Source: Cloacibacterium sp046296655 (lineage in GTDB: Bacteria; Bacteroidota; Bacteroidia; Flavobacteriales; Weeksellaceae). Taken from it: 64,000 nt of DNA. Where the stretch lies: contig JBKBLE010000002.1 in assembly GCA_046296655.1 (NCBI GenBank), positions 80,973 to 144,972 of the forward strand, written 5' to 3'. Made by a program: the position numbers and the translations under genes. Within the stretch, counting starts at the first letter, position 1, and the number at the start of each line of letters is the position of its first letter. Below the pieces are notes generated by a model. That model did no database searches. It was not told the DNA's origin and saw only the letters and a program-made list of their open reading frames with translations. Of the stretch, positions 51,373 through 61,096 are shown piece after piece.

Positions 51373-52079
51373 ATTTTATAAAAAATAATTTAGCCAATGC
51401 TTTCACTCTCGGGAATTTATTTTCGGGAAGCATCGGTGTTATCAATTTAGTAAACGGAAATTATAAAGTTGCCGCAGTTTGCATCATTATTTCTTTGGTT
51501 TTAGACTTTTTAGACGGATTTGTTGCGAGAGCGCTCAAAGCCAATTCTAATCTCGGTGCACAATTAGATTCTCTAGCAGACATGGTAAGTTTCGGACTTT
51601 TGCCTGGCGTAACGATGTTTAAAGCATTGGAAGGTTTCGGCAATCAATTTATGGATTTCGAATTGCCATTTCAGTTGAAATATTTAGGACTTTTCGTGGC
51701 TTTATTCTCATGTCTCAGATTGGCTATTTTTAATTTAGATGAAGAGCAAAGTTATTATTTCAAAGGACTCAACACACCAAGTAATACGGTTTTACTTTTC
51801 GGAATGTATTACGCATTTCAAGAAACGGGAATGTTCTGGCGAACGTTCGAAAATCCTGTATTTTTACTAGGTCTCGTCGCAGCAAGTTGCTGGTTACTTA
51901 TCAGTCCCATCAAAATGATTGCGCTCAAATTTAAATCGATGAAACTGAAAGATAATTACCCAAAACTCATCTTACTTTTGGGCGGAATTCTACTGATTTC
52001 TATTTTAGGATTGGCTGGAATCCCGATGGTTATCGTTTTTTATATAATCGTTTCTCTAATTTTTCAAAAACAAATGTAA
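51369..52079 (+). CDS. pssA: CDP-diacylglycerol-serine O-phosphatidyltransferase
   Basis: A 236-residue CDP-alcohol phosphatidyltransferase with several membrane helices. The catalytic motif DGx2ARx8Gx3Dx3D is present as DFLDGFVARALKANSNLGAQLDSLAD (about residues 45-72). It makes phosphatidylserine for phosphatidylethanolamine. It overlaps the YbhN-type gene by 4 bases. A small hairpin (GGACAAGTCACGACTTGTCC, 52080-52099) follows the stop at once. Confidence 0.93.
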   Translation: MNFIKNNLANAFTLGNLFSGSIGVINLVNGNYKVAAVCIIISLVLDFLDGFVARALKANSNLGAQLDSLADMVSFGLLPGVTMFKALEGFGNQFMDFELPFQLKYLGLFVALFSCLRLAIFNLDEEQSYYFKGLNTPSNTVLLFGMYYAFQETGMFWRTFENPVFLLGLVAASCWLLISPIKMIALKFKSMKLKDNYPKLILLLGGILLISILGLAGIPMVIVFYIIVSLIFQKQM

Positions 52080-52099
52080 GGACAAGTCACGACTTGTCC
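52080..52099. repeat. Palindrome after pssA
   Basis: GGACAAGTC and GACTTGTCC around AC, followed by CTACC, directly after the pssA stop. It could end transcription weakly or act as an mRNA hairpin. Confidence 0.7.
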
Positions 52100-52116
52100 C
52101 TACCAAAATAAATTTT

Positions 52117-52881
52117 ATGAATCTAAAACTCCATAAACCACTCTGTATCTTTGATTTAGAAACAACCGGAATCAATATTTCTAAAGACAGAATTGTAGAA
52201 ATCTGCATTCTGAAAGTTTTTCCAGATGCTTCTAGAGAAAGCAAAACTTGGTATGTAAATCCAGAAATGCCTATTCCTGCAGAAGCTACTGCTGTTCACG
52301 GAATTTCTGATGAAGATGTAAAAGATTCTCCTACTTTTAAAGAATTGGCTCCGAAAATTATTGACATGATTAAGGATTCTGATTTAGGAGGTTTTAATTC
52401 GAATAGATTTGATATTCCAATTTTGGCAGAGGAATTGTTGAGAGCTGGTTATGATTTTGATTTATCTAAACACAGACCTGTAGATGCTCAAACCATTTTC
52501 CACAAAATGGAACCTAGAAATCTAAGTGCAGCGTACCAATTTTACTGCGGAAAATCTCTAGAAAATGCCCATTCTGCTGAAGCAGATACATTGGCAACCT
52601 TCGAAGTTCTGGATGCTCAAATCGAAAAATATACAGATTTACCGAATGATATTGCAGCTCTGAGTGAGTTTTCTTTCCATAATAAATTTGCAGATTTGGC
52701 AGGATTTATCGCCTTCGATGATAAAAATGAAGAAATTTTCACTTTTGGAAAATACAAGGGTCAAAAAGTGAAAGATGTCTTCACAAAAGATGTAGGATAT
52801 TTCGGTTGGATTCAGAATGCTGATTTCCCACTTTATACTAAGAAAGTTTTAACAAAAATTCAGTTGAGAAGTAAGTTTTAA
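52117..52881 (+). CDS. DEDDh 3'-5' exonuclease (DNA polymerase III epsilon-like)
   Basis: A 254-residue exonuclease. Exo I is CIFDLETTGINISKDRIVE, Exo II is GFNSNRFDIPILAEEL, and Exo III is HSAEADTLATFEVL with the His of DEDDh. A short C-terminal domain (FTFGKYKGQKVKDVFTKD to WIQNADFPLYTKKVLTKI) is the exodeoxyribonuclease X-like C-terminal domain. It is not a clear dnaQ since the window holds no other replication genes. Confidence 0.9.
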   Translation: MNLKLHKPLCIFDLETTGINISKDRIVEICILKVFPDASRESKTWYVNPEMPIPAEATAVHGISDEDVKDSPTFKELAPKIIDMIKDSDLGGFNSNRFDIPILAEELLRAGYDFDLSKHRPVDAQTIFHKMEPRNLSAAYQFYCGKSLENAHSAEADTLATFEVLDAQIEKYTDLPNDIAALSEFSFHNKFADLAGFIAFDDKNEEIFTFGKYKGQKVKDVFTKDVGYFGWIQNADFPLYTKKVLTKIQLRSKF

Positions 52882-52996
52882 GATTTTTCACAAAATTTTT
52901 CACGCGATGGCGCAAAGATTTACGCAGAGAACGCAGATTTTTGTAATTTTAGACAACTAGCTAAACGTTTTTAAAAATTTTAACGACGCAAAAACA

Positions 52997-53025
52997 TCCA
53001 TCATCCAACATCTAACATCTAACAA
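52997..53025. repeat. GATGTTA-type minisatellite, inverted copy
   Basis: CATCCATCATCCAACATCTA and one further ACATCTAAC unit precede the FAH start. It is the reverse complement of the unit type at 24679-24782. Confidence 0.65.
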
Positions 53026-53026
53026 A

Positions 53027-53635
53027 ATGAAAATCATTTGCATAGGAAGAAATTACGCAGAACACGCGAAAGAATTAGGAAACGAAATTCCCGAAAATCC
53101 AGTTATTTTCATGAAACCAGATACTGCTGTATTGAAAAAAGGCAGTGATTTCTATATTCCAGAATTTTCTAATGATGTGCATTATGAATTAGAAGTGGTG
53201 CTCAAAATTTCTAAAGGAGGAAAATATATCCAAAAAGAAAATGCCCCTAAACATTATGACGAAATTGCGCTCGGAATAGATTTTACCGCTAGAGATTTAC
53301 AGTCTCAGCTCAAAGGAAAAGGTCTTCCTTGGGAACTCGCAAAAGGTTTTGACGGAAGTGCTGTAGTTTCTGATTTTTTCCCAAAAGAGAACTTTAATTT
53401 GAGTAATTTGAAATTTCAACTCAAAAAAAATAAAGAAATCGTGCAAGATGGCAATACCAATCTTATGATGTTTTCGCCAGATGATATTATTGCTTTTGTC
53501 TCTCAATATTTCACTCTAAGAGTAGGAGATTTAATTTTCACAGGGACGCCAAAAGGTGTAGGAAAGGTATCAGAAAACGATGAACTAGAAATGTTTTTAG
53601 AAGGCGAAAAGGTTTATAGTCTGCGCATACAATAA
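53027..53635 (+). CDS. Fumarylacetoacetate hydrolase family protein
   Basis: A 202-residue FAH-fold enzyme. Metal ligands fit VHYELEVVLKISKGGK (two Glu) and GIDFTARDLQSQLKGKGLPWELAK (Asp), and DLIFTGTPKGVGKV is the C-terminal family motif. The FAHD1-like size suggests acylpyruvate hydrolase or oxaloacetate decarboxylase-type activity. It is not part of an aromatic degradation cluster here. Confidence 0.92.
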   Translation: MKIICIGRNYAEHAKELGNEIPENPVIFMKPDTAVLKKGSDFYIPEFSNDVHYELEVVLKISKGGKYIQKENAPKHYDEIALGIDFTARDLQSQLKGKGLPWELAKGFDGSAVVSDFFPKENFNLSNLKFQLKKNKEIVQDGNTNLMMFSPDDIIAFVSQYFTLRVGDLIFTGTPKGVGKVSENDELEMFLEGEKVYSLRIQ

Positions 53636-53703
53636 ATCATGCCAAAAAGTTTTTATTTCCCGCTAAAAAATTGTAAATTAGTACTGTTATTAAAACACAC
53701 GCC

Positions 53704-54141
53704 ATGAAAAATATTATTTTACCCATCGATTTTTCTGACACTACAGATATTCTTATAGAAGGCGCTGTAGATTTTGCAAAAGAAATATCCGGAAAAATTT
53801 ATTTAATACACGTAGCTCCTGCAGATATAGGTTTTGCAATAGGAGATATGGGATTTCAATATTTCCCAGAGATAGAAAAATCTGAAATTTCTAAAGAACT
53901 CGCTGAGTTGAATGAAATTGAAAAAAAAATAAAAGCAAAAGGCGTAGCTTGTGAACATTTGCTTAAACAAGGCATCGCTGCTGAAATTATTTTAGATTAT
54001 GCTAAAGACAAAAAAGCCAACTACATCGTCATGGGAAGTCATGGAAGAAGCGGCATTTACGATGTTTTCGTAGGAAGTCTTACCAAAGATATCACGAAAA
54101 AATCTCCTATTCCTGTTTTAGTAATTCCTTGTCACAATTAA
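53704..54141 (+). CDS. Universal stress protein
   Basis: A 145-residue single-domain USP (IILPIDFSDTTDILIEGAVDFAK, ending MGSHGRSGIYDVFVGSLTKDITKKSPIPVLVIP). The G-2x-G-9x-G-S/T nucleotide motif is present, so it is an ATP-binding type. Followed by a strong terminator. Confidence 0.93.
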   Translation: MKNIILPIDFSDTTDILIEGAVDFAKEISGKIYLIHVAPADIGFAIGDMGFQYFPEIEKSEISKELAELNEIEKKIKAKGVACEHLLKQGIAAEIILDYAKDKKANYIVMGSHGRSGIYDVFVGSLTKDITKKSPIPVLVIPCHN

Positions 54142-54160
54142 TTTTAACAAATAGAATAAA

Positions 54161-54192
54161 AAATTCCCGAAATTGTAAAATTTCGGGATTTT
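54161..54192 (+). terminator. Terminator of the USP gene
   Basis: TCCCGAAATT and AATTTCGGGA form a stem around GTAA with T-rich flanks, also serving the convergent DUF6341 gene. Confidence 0.85.
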
Positions 54193-54212
54193 ATATTATG
54201 TAAGAAATCTGA

Positions 54213-54446
54213 TTAATCTTCTTTAGTGTGTAATTCTGGGTTGTAGTATGGGAATTTACCTTCTGTTGGAGAGTAATATTCTTTATCTTTATTATTTCCT
54301 AATGTGGCTACTAAAACATAACACCAATAGCAAAATAAAGCACTAGCTACAATAAAAAGAATCCAGTTCAATACGTATCCTGCGAAATCATAGAATCCGA
54401 AAGACCATTTGAACAAATCACTTAAGAATAACCAAAAAGACGTCAT
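54213..54446 (-). CDS. DUF6341 small membrane protein
   Basis: A 77-residue protein with one long hydrophobic segment (DFAGYVLNWILFIVASALFCYWCYVLVAT) and an aromatic N-terminus, ending SPTEGKFPYYNPELHTKED. This small family is conserved in Flavobacteriia next to the DUF6427 gene, as here. Function unknown. The divergent spacer is only 42 bases. Confidence 0.8.
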   Translation of the reverse strand: MTSFWLFLSDLFKWSFGFYDFAGYVLNWILFIVASALFCYWCYVLVATLGNNKDKEYYSPTEGKFPYYNPELHTKED

Positions 54447-54488
54447 TTTTTTCTTATTTTAAATTAACTTTGCACAAAATTAATAAAA

Positions 54489-55403
54489 ATGTTCAGATTA
54501 CTATCAAAAGAAAGCAATATTTTTTCGATTCCTGTCTATATATTTTTTTTATTTCTTTTGATCTTATCATTTAATATATTGGATTTCAAAACATTAGGTG
54601 TTTTTTCTAGCATTATTACGTTTTGCGGATTTGCTTTAGGATATTTTCTTTTTAACGCTATTGGCCTGAATCACAATACTCATCTTCCTCTTTTTCTGTA
54701 TACCTTTTTTGTATTTGCACTATATCCGGGAAGTTTAGACATAGGAATTGCGATGTCACTATTTACTAATTCTTTTGTAATGGTTTTATTGACCAGCAAT
54801 CAAGATGAAGTAAGGAAAAATTCATACCTGATTATTGGAGCAATTTTGGCGGTGAATTTCTTGTTTTTGCCTACAACATGGCCTATGTTTATTTTCGTGT
54901 TGATTCACCTTATTTCTACATCAGATCATATTTCGCTGAATATTTTCAGATTATTTTTTGGGAATGTATTGGTTTTTGGAACTTATTTTGGCGTGATGTA
55001 TCTTATTGGTTATCATGATTTTGACGAAAGTTATATTCCTTATGTAGAAGATTCTTTCATGCAAGATTACTATCCATTATACTTTCTTTCGCCAGTTGCT
55101 TTATATGTGTTGTATGCTGTAATGGATCATTTTGCCAATTTTAATAAGAAAAGTCCTTCAAGTAAATTTAAGTACACTTTTATGCTCTTGTTTTTCTTGG
55201 CACAATTGGTGACTGTATTTCTTTACATGGGCAAAAACTATGAATATTTACTTTTATTGGTTTTACCGAATGTGATTATTCTTTCTAGAGCCTTAAGATT
55301 TTTGAAAAAATATTGGATGAAAGAATTCGGGTTATGGATAATTATTCTCACTTTATTACTTTTTAAACTTAGCACTTATGTAAACATAGGTGAATTGATA
55401 TAG
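54489..55403 (+). CDS. DUF6427 membrane protein
   Basis: A 304-residue protein with about eight hydrophobic helices and few charged loops (MFRLLSKESNIFSIPVYIFF). It matches the DUF6427 family of Flavobacteriia by its N-terminus and helix layout. The two genes (DUF6341 and DUF6427) sit divergently and may share a role in membrane function. Unknown. Confidence 0.78.
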   Translation: MFRLLSKESNIFSIPVYIFFLFLLILSFNILDFKTLGVFSSIITFCGFALGYFLFNAIGLNHNTHLPLFLYTFFVFALYPGSLDIGIAMSLFTNSFVMVLLTSNQDEVRKNSYLIIGAILAVNFLFLPTTWPMFIFVLIHLISTSDHISLNIFRLFFGNVLVFGTYFGVMYLIGYHDFDESYIPYVEDSFMQDYYPLYFLSPVALYVLYAVMDHFANFNKKSPSSKFKYTFMLLFFLAQLVTVFLYMGKNYEYLLLLVLPNVIILSRALRFLKKYWMKEFGLWIIILTLLLFKLSTYVNIGELI

Positions 55404-55405
55404 AT

Positions 55406-55987
55406 ATGATTCAAATAGATGATAAATTAATTTCTGAAGATATTTTTTCTGAAGAATTTGTATGTAACCTCAGCAAATGCAAAGGAATCTGCTGTGTAGA
55501 AGGAGATGCGGGAGCTCCGCTTGACAAAAATGAGACTGAAATTTTGGAAAGAATTTATCCAAAAATTAAAAGTTATCTTAGACCAGAAGGAATTGCTGCC
55601 ATCGAAGAGCAAGGAACTCATGTTACTGATATAGATGGCGACTTGGTAACGCCACTCGTAAATGGGGGAGAATGCGCTTATGTAATTTTTGATGAAAGAG
55701 GCATTACCAAATGTGGTATTGAAAAAGCTTACGAAGACGGAGTTGTAGATTGGCAAAAACCCATTTCTTGCCACCTCTATCCTATTAGAATAACAGAATA
55801 CAGAAATTTCTCTGCAATTAACTATCACGAATGGGACGTATGTAGCGACGCTTGTACCTTAGGAAAAGAATTGCAAGTTCCTGTTTATAAATTCTTGAAA
55901 ACACCACTGATTAGAAAGTACGGCGAAGATTTTTACAAAACCCTCTGCGAAGCTGCAGAAGAATGGGAACGCGAATTTAATTCTTAA
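55406..55987 (+). CDS. DUF3109 family protein
   Basis: A 193-residue cysteine-rich protein (VCNLSKCKGICCVEGDAGAPL, GGECAYVIFDERGITKCGIEKAY, ISCHLYPIRITEY, DVCSDACTLGKELQVP). At least eight Cys in a pattern suggest metal or FeS binding. It follows DUF6427 with a 2-base gap, so the two are coupled. Family function is unknown. Confidence 0.88.
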   Translation: MIQIDDKLISEDIFSEEFVCNLSKCKGICCVEGDAGAPLDKNETEILERIYPKIKSYLRPEGIAAIEEQGTHVTDIDGDLVTPLVNGGECAYVIFDERGITKCGIEKAYEDGVVDWQKPISCHLYPIRITEYRNFSAINYHEWDVCSDACTLGKELQVPVYKFLKTPLIRKYGEDFYKTLCEAAEEWEREFNS

Positions 55988-56004
55988 CAACACGCAAAAA
56001 TAAA

Positions 56005-56030
56005 AGTCCGAGAATTTTCATTCTCGGACT
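56005..56030. terminator. Bidirectional terminator
   Basis: AGTCCGAGAA and TTCTCGGACT form a 10-bp stem around TTTTCA between two converging genes. Confidence 0.88.
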
Positions 56031-56055
56031 CTACATTTTATAAAAAAATCAAGTT

Positions 56056-59000
56056 TTATTTGAAGTCTTCTGCTGACACTTCTTTATTAACGATAACTTG
56101 ATTATTGGTCATTTCCATATTTTGTCCCATCATGGCTAATTTGACATTTTTAGGAAACTTAATTCCGTCTACTTCCATGTAATCTAGAATAACCATATCT
56201 CCTTTGTCAGAAGTGCTTTTCACCAATAAATTAGTTTTCGTATCAAAATATAATTTTTTACCAGCTCCAGCTAAAAGATATAATTCTTTACCTTCTTCCG
56301 TTACTTTTTCTACTGTTTTGAAATCTGCCGCATTGTAAGAAAGCACTTCGAATAGTCTTTTTTTCTTTGCTTCTTCAATTGCAGGAGCTGGTAAATCCAT
56401 TCTCTGACCAGCTTGCATCATATACCCTTTTTCGCCGTCAAAAACTTGAACCATTTCTTGTCCCATAATTTTTTGAACCGCTTTAGATTTATTCGGTGCC
56501 ATTTCTAAAGTAATCGCTTCCATTTCCATGCCCATTACTTTAATGGTAGAGAGTGTTTTCACGGTTTTAACCGCTTCTAATTTAGATTTTCCACCCAAAG
56601 CTGCGGCGTAATTATCAATCACTTGTTGAGCCGTTACATTTGCAGAAACTGCTGCTTTTGGAGCATCCGTTTTCGGAGTTTCTACTTCTGGCATTAAAGT
56701 AAATACCATTCTATTTTTCTCGGTTAAATATTTTTTACCAACGGCCTGTAAATCTTTTACTGTAAGTGCTTTTATTTTAGTTAAATAATTAAGAATGCTG
56801 TATTTATCGCCACCTTGAGTTTGGTAGCTCGTGATGTTTTGTAGCCAATAATTATTGTCTTTCATATTGGTTACATCATCATTCGCTTCTCCTTCTTTAA
56901 ATTTATCTAAATCTTTTTGTTCTGGCCCGTTGTCAATCATTTTTTGAAGTTCGGCCAAAGCAATTTTGGTTAATTTTTCTGCATTTTCTGGTCCACAAGG
57001 GAAATTAATGCTGAAATTGTAGCTTCCGTAAGGAACTTTGTTTAAACTTCCTCTTGCTCCACCTCCATAAATTCCGCCTTCATCTTCACGAAGTTTTTCG
57101 ATGATTTTAATCGTTGCAACTTCACCTAAAGCTCTCATGGCAAGATCTTCTTGCTCATTATATTTGGTTTCGCCACTGAATCTAATCATCACCATACTTT
57201 TAGGATCTTTTCCTTTTTTAATCACTTTTTCTGTAGAAGTGAAAAGAGGTCTGTATCCTAAATCTTTATACGTTTCTGATTTTTTGGTAGAAGGTAAACT
57301 TGCTAAATATTGTTCAGAAAGTTGTTTGATTTGGTTTTCGTCTACATTTCCTACAAAATAGAAATGGAAGTTTCCTGCATTAGCGACTAATTTTTTGTAA
57401 ATATCGTACGCTAATTTATAGCTGGTTTTTTCCCAAGCTTTAGCATCTGGTAAAATTCCGAAGAATCTAGGATTTTTTTGGTTCAAATATTTCTGAACTT
57501 CGCTTTGGAAATACGTTTGAGGATTTGCCAAAAGGTTATCTAAAAATCCTTGTTGTTTCGCTTTATAAGAATTGTAGCTTGCTTCGTCATAATTTAGGTT
57601 GGTAAAATAACCATAAATCATTTGGAAAAGCGTTTCGAAATCTTTTTTGGTAGAATTTCCGTTAAATCCTGTATAAATTCCTCCTATATAAGGCATTACA
57701 GAAACTTGTTTCCCAGAAAGGAATTTGGTAATATCATTTTTAGAATATTTATTGAACCCAGATTCTGCAAGCGCTGGAAAAGCCCATTGTGTTTTTTCGA
57801 AGTCTTCATTAGAAATTAAAGAACTTCCACCTAAACTAATCGCAGAGAAAACAATTTCGTCTTCTTTGAAATCTGTTTTTTTGTAGGTTACTTTTGCGCC
57901 ATTGCTTAATGTAAAAGTAGTGGTTCCCAACTTGGCATCTGCTTCGGTTTTTACAATTTTACCATTCGATTTAAAAGGTTCTACCAAAGTTTTAATAGCA
58001 GCTTTGTCTTCGTAAGGTTTTAACTGTGCATTTTTTACATCATCTACAATTGCCAATAACTGTGCATCTGTAGGAAGTACTGCGTTTTCTTTTTTAGGAC
58101 CAGTTACCACAATCACTCTGCTATCATCTTTGATGTAATTTTTCAGAATGTTATTCACTTGGTCTAAAGTCACACTTGGCAAATATTTTTTGTGAAATTC
58201 ATATTCCCATTCAATTCCAGGGATTGGCTCTTGGTTAAGGAAATTTCTTACATATTCCATTACCAATCTTGCACTTTCTGTTTTATCTCTATTGTTATAA
58301 GATTTTTCTAGATTAGAAAGGGTTTCAGATTTTGCTCTGTCTAATTCATTTTGAGAAAAACCAAATCTTTTTGCTCTTTCTACTTCTTCTAGCAGCACTT
58401 TAAGCGCATTTTTCTGTTCGCCTTCTTTGGTCATCGCATATGCTTGAAAAGCATCTTTGGTTCTCAATAAATTGCTGTGAGAAACATATCCGAAAATAAA
58501 AGGTGGCTTCTCAGAATTGGTTAATTCCTCCAAACGGTTATTCACAATGGTTGCAGCCAATTGCTCTACAATGCTTTTTTGATAATCATTTACGGTAACA
58601 TCTGGTTTTGCAGGACCATCATCTTTAATATAAAATTGCGCCGAAGACGAAGTTGCATCTGCATCAGTAGCAATAGAAATCAAAGTTTCTTTATGATTTG
58701 GCACCTCATAATCTACTCTTTTTCTAGCATTTGCAGGATTTTGATATTTGCTAAAATTGGCTTTAATTTTTTGCTCCATTTCATCTACATTAATATCTCC
58801 TACTACCACCAAAGCCATTAAATCTGGTCTGTACCAATCTTTGTGAAATCTTCTCAGCGCATCTGGTTTGAAATTTTGTAGAATTTCTTTTTTACCAATT
58901 GGTAATCGGTCTGCATATCTAGAATTGTAAGCTAATTTAGGAAGATATTGGTCTAGCATTCTTTTGTCTGCTCCTAAACCTAAACGCAATTCTTCTAAAA

Positions 59001-59472
59001 CTACGCCTCTTTCTTTTTCTATTTCTTTATCGGTAAGTAATGCGTTAAAAGCCCAATCTTCCATTACTTTAAGCCCTAAATCTAGGTTTCCTGGCTTGTC
59101 AAGAGGAACAGGTAACATGTAAACTGTTTCGTCAAAACTGGTATAAGCATTAAGGTGTTGTCCGAATTTAATCCCGATAGATTGTAGAAAATCTACCAAT
59201 TTATTCTCTGGGAAATTTTTAGTTCCGTTGAAATTCATGTGCTCCATAAAGTGAGCAAGACCTCTCTGATCTTCGTCTTCATTGATAGAACCCGCATTAA
59301 TCGCTAAACGAAATTCTACTTTTTTTTCTGGTTTTACGTTTTTCTTGATGTAATACTTCATCCCGTTAGAAAGTGTGCCCGTTCTGACACTAGGATCAAG
59401 AGGAATGTTCTGAGCAAATGCATTGGCAATCAAAAAGAAAGACAACACAAAAGAAAGAAATTGCTTTCTCAT
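56056..59472 (-). CDS. M16 family zinc protease (double-unit, pitrilysin-like) with fused C-terminal domain
   Basis: A 1138-residue secreted protease with a signal peptide (RKQFLSFVLSFFLIANAFAQ). The zinc motif HxxEH is HFMEH at residues 74-78 (GLAHFMEHMNFNG), with the distal Glu ligands in the following helix. Two M16 halves cover about residues 25-920. The last ~190 residues (VTAQQVIDNYAAALGGKSKL to DYMEVDGIKFPKNVKLAMMG) form a separate LolA/lipocalin-like domain. It probably degrades peptides in the periplasm. Confidence 0.92.
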   Translation of the reverse strand: MRKQFLSFVLSFFLIANAFAQNIPLDPSVRTGTLSNGMKYYIKKNVKPEKKVEFRLAINAGSINEDEDQRGLAHFMEHMNFNGTKNFPENKLVDFLQSIGIKFGQHLNAYTSFDETVYMLPVPLDKPGNLDLGLKVMEDWAFNALLTDKEIEKERGVVLEELRLGLGADKRMLDQYLPKLAYNSRYADRLPIGKKEILQNFKPDALRRFHKDWYRPDLMALVVVGDINVDEMEQKIKANFSKYQNPANARKRVDYEVPNHKETLISIATDADATSSSAQFYIKDDGPAKPDVTVNDYQKSIVEQLAATIVNNRLEELTNSEKPPFIFGYVSHSNLLRTKDAFQAYAMTKEGEQKNALKVLLEEVERAKRFGFSQNELDRAKSETLSNLEKSYNNRDKTESARLVMEYVRNFLNQEPIPGIEWEYEFHKKYLPSVTLDQVNNILKNYIKDDSRVIVVTGPKKENAVLPTDAQLLAIVDDVKNAQLKPYEDKAAIKTLVEPFKSNGKIVKTEADAKLGTTTFTLSNGAKVTYKKTDFKEDEIVFSAISLGGSSLISNEDFEKTQWAFPALAESGFNKYSKNDITKFLSGKQVSVMPYIGGIYTGFNGNSTKKDFETLFQMIYGYFTNLNYDEASYNSYKAKQQGFLDNLLANPQTYFQSEVQKYLNQKNPRFFGILPDAKAWEKTSYKLAYDIYKKLVANAGNFHFYFVGNVDENQIKQLSEQYLASLPSTKKSETYKDLGYRPLFTSTEKVIKKGKDPKSMVMIRFSGETKYNEQEDLAMRALGEVATIKIIEKLREDEGGIYGGGARGSLNKVPYGSYNFSINFPCGPENAEKLTKIALAELQKMIDNGPEQKDLDKFKEGEANDDVTNMKDNNYWLQNITSYQTQGGDKYSILNYLTKIKALTVKDLQAVGKKYLTEKNRMVFTLMPEVETPKTDAPKAAVSANVTAQQVIDNYAAALGGKSKLEAVKTVKTLSTIKVMGMEMEAITLEMAPNKSKAVQKIMGQEMVQVFDGEKGYMMQAGQRMDLPAPAIEEAKKKRLFEVLSYNAADFKTVEKVTEEGKELYLLAGAGKKLYFDTKTNLLVKSTSDKGDMVILDYMEVDGIKFPKNVKLAMMGQNMEMTNNQVIVNKEVSAEDFK

Positions 59473-59566
59473 AATTTTAATTTTGATTAATAATAATTTA
59501 ATTTGATAAAAATATAAAGAAAAACCTTATCTAGACAAGAAAAATCAGTTAAATCTGTGTTAAAAA

Positions 59567-59595
59567 AAATCCGTCTCGAAAATCGAGACGGATTT
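59567..59595 (-). terminator. Terminator of tig
   Basis: AAATCCGTCTCG and CGAGACGGATTT form a perfect 12-bp stem around AAAAT, T-rich on the minus strand, just after the tig stop. Confidence 0.9.
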
Positions 59596-59620
59596 ATATT
59601 TCTAAGAAATTTCTAGAAAA

Positions 59621-60955
59621 TTACTTTTGTAATTCTGCTAAAAATTCTTCGTGTGTAATTTTAGTTTCTTTTTTGCTTGCTTTCTCTAGGATAACATCTT
59701 TTAGTTTACCCATTGCAACTTCTTGAGAAATTTGTCTTACTTGCTCTTCTTGTTTTAGCATTTCTACCGCATATTTCTGTACTTCTTCTTGTGGAAGATT
59801 GTGGATTCCGTACATTGCTAATTGGTTGTTTACTAAAACTTCAGCTTGCGCTAAAACATCTGCATAATCTACTTTTACATCATAATCATGGAATAATTTT
59901 CCTTCGATGATTTGATTTTTGATGATAGATTTTTCTGCTTCAAGAATTTCTTTAGCTTGTTCTTCTGAAGTAATGTTTGGATTAGAGAATAGTAACCATT
60001 TTACTAAGAATGCTTCTGGTAACTGAACATCTGTCTTTTCAGAAACGTTTTCTAATACTTTATTCACAAAGTGAATATCAGCATTTTGTTGGAAATATTC
60101 GTCTAACTCAGTTTTTACTCTTGCTTTTAATTCTTCTTCAGAATTAATGTTTCCTTCACCATATACTTTATCAAATAATTCTTGATCTAGTGGTGCTAAG
60201 TTTAATTTATAGATTTCTGTAACCGTAGCTTCTAAATCTTCGTGATGAATGTGACCTAGTTCATGCTCGTTGTAATTTAAATCTTTAGCCAAAGTTTCGT
60301 TTTCAGTTAACTGAGTTTTAGTTAACTTCACTACATCACCAACTTTGTGAGATTTTACCAAATCGAAAGCTTCTTTTTGCTCAGCAGAAACTACTACATT
60401 TTTCGGTGGATGATTGTGCTCTCCTTCTGCATCAGCTTCTACTACTTGTGCGATAGAAAGTGCTACATAAGAATCTTTAGTCACTTTATCTTGGGCATCT
60501 TTCTTAGCAAATCTTTTTTGCATGTTTTCGATGCTTTGGTTAATTTCTTTATCAGTAGCTTCTACTTTATAATGAGTAGCTTCGTAAGAAGATAAATCAA
60601 TAGTAAAATCTGGCTCAAAACCAACTTCGAAACCTACAGAAACTTCTTCTGCATTGTAATCTAGTTCGTTCATAGGAACTGGAACTGGCTGACCAACTAA
60701 TCTTAAATTGTTTTCGTTTACATAGTTGTTTAACGCTTCAGAAATTTGTTTGTTAATTTCTTCAAAAGCAATACCTGCTTCAAATTGTTTTCTCACCATG
60801 CTCAATGGAACTTTTCCTTTTCTAAAACCAGGAACAGTAGCATTTTTAGCATAATTAATCAGTTGTTTTTCAACTTTATCTTTGTAATCAGATTTATTTA
60901 AAGTTACTGTAAGCAAAGCACTTACTTCGTCATGATTGGTTCTTGTAACATTCAT
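59621..60955 (-). CDS. tig: Trigger factor
   Basis: A 444-residue ribosome-associated chaperone from ATG 60955 (MNVTRTNHDEVSALL). The N-terminal ribosome-binding signature is GFRKGKVPLSMVRKQF (about 44-60). The usual FKBP-type middle domain is reduced or changed (about 150-240; HIS-rich EGEHNHPPKN), and the C-terminal arms follow. A -7 box lies at 60978-60985. Confidence 0.94.
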   Translation of the reverse strand: MNVTRTNHDEVSALLTVTLNKSDYKDKVEKQLINYAKNATVPGFRKGKVPLSMVRKQFEAGIAFEEINKQISEALNNYVNENNLRLVGQPVPVPMNELDYNAEEVSVGFEVGFEPDFTIDLSSYEATHYKVEATDKEINQSIENMQKRFAKKDAQDKVTKDSYVALSIAQVVEADAEGEHNHPPKNVVVSAEQKEAFDLVKSHKVGDVVKLTKTQLTENETLAKDLNYNEHELGHIHHEDLEATVTEIYKLNLAPLDQELFDKVYGEGNINSEEELKARVKTELDEYFQQNADIHFVNKVLENVSEKTDVQLPEAFLVKWLLFSNPNITSEEQAKEILEAEKSIIKNQIIEGKLFHDYDVKVDYADVLAQAEVLVNNQLAMYGIHNLPQEEVQKYAVEMLKQEEQVRQISQEVAMGKLKDVILEKASKKETKITHEEFLAELQK

Positions 60956-60977
60956 CTTGTTAAAAATTTTGAGTTGC

Positions 60978-60985
60978 AAAAATAG
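60978..60985 (-). promoter_or_regulatory. Candidate -7 box of tig
   Basis: The minus strand reads TATTTTTG, 22 bases before the ATG; -33 not clear. Confidence 0.38.
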
Positions 60986-61096
60986 TGTTTTTTTATGAAA
61001 ACAGAAAGCATTTTTTAAAGGTAAATTTTCCTTATAAAAAGTCGATTCGCTTTACCGAGAATTTTATCATCTCAAGAAAGTAATTTTCTTGGATTT

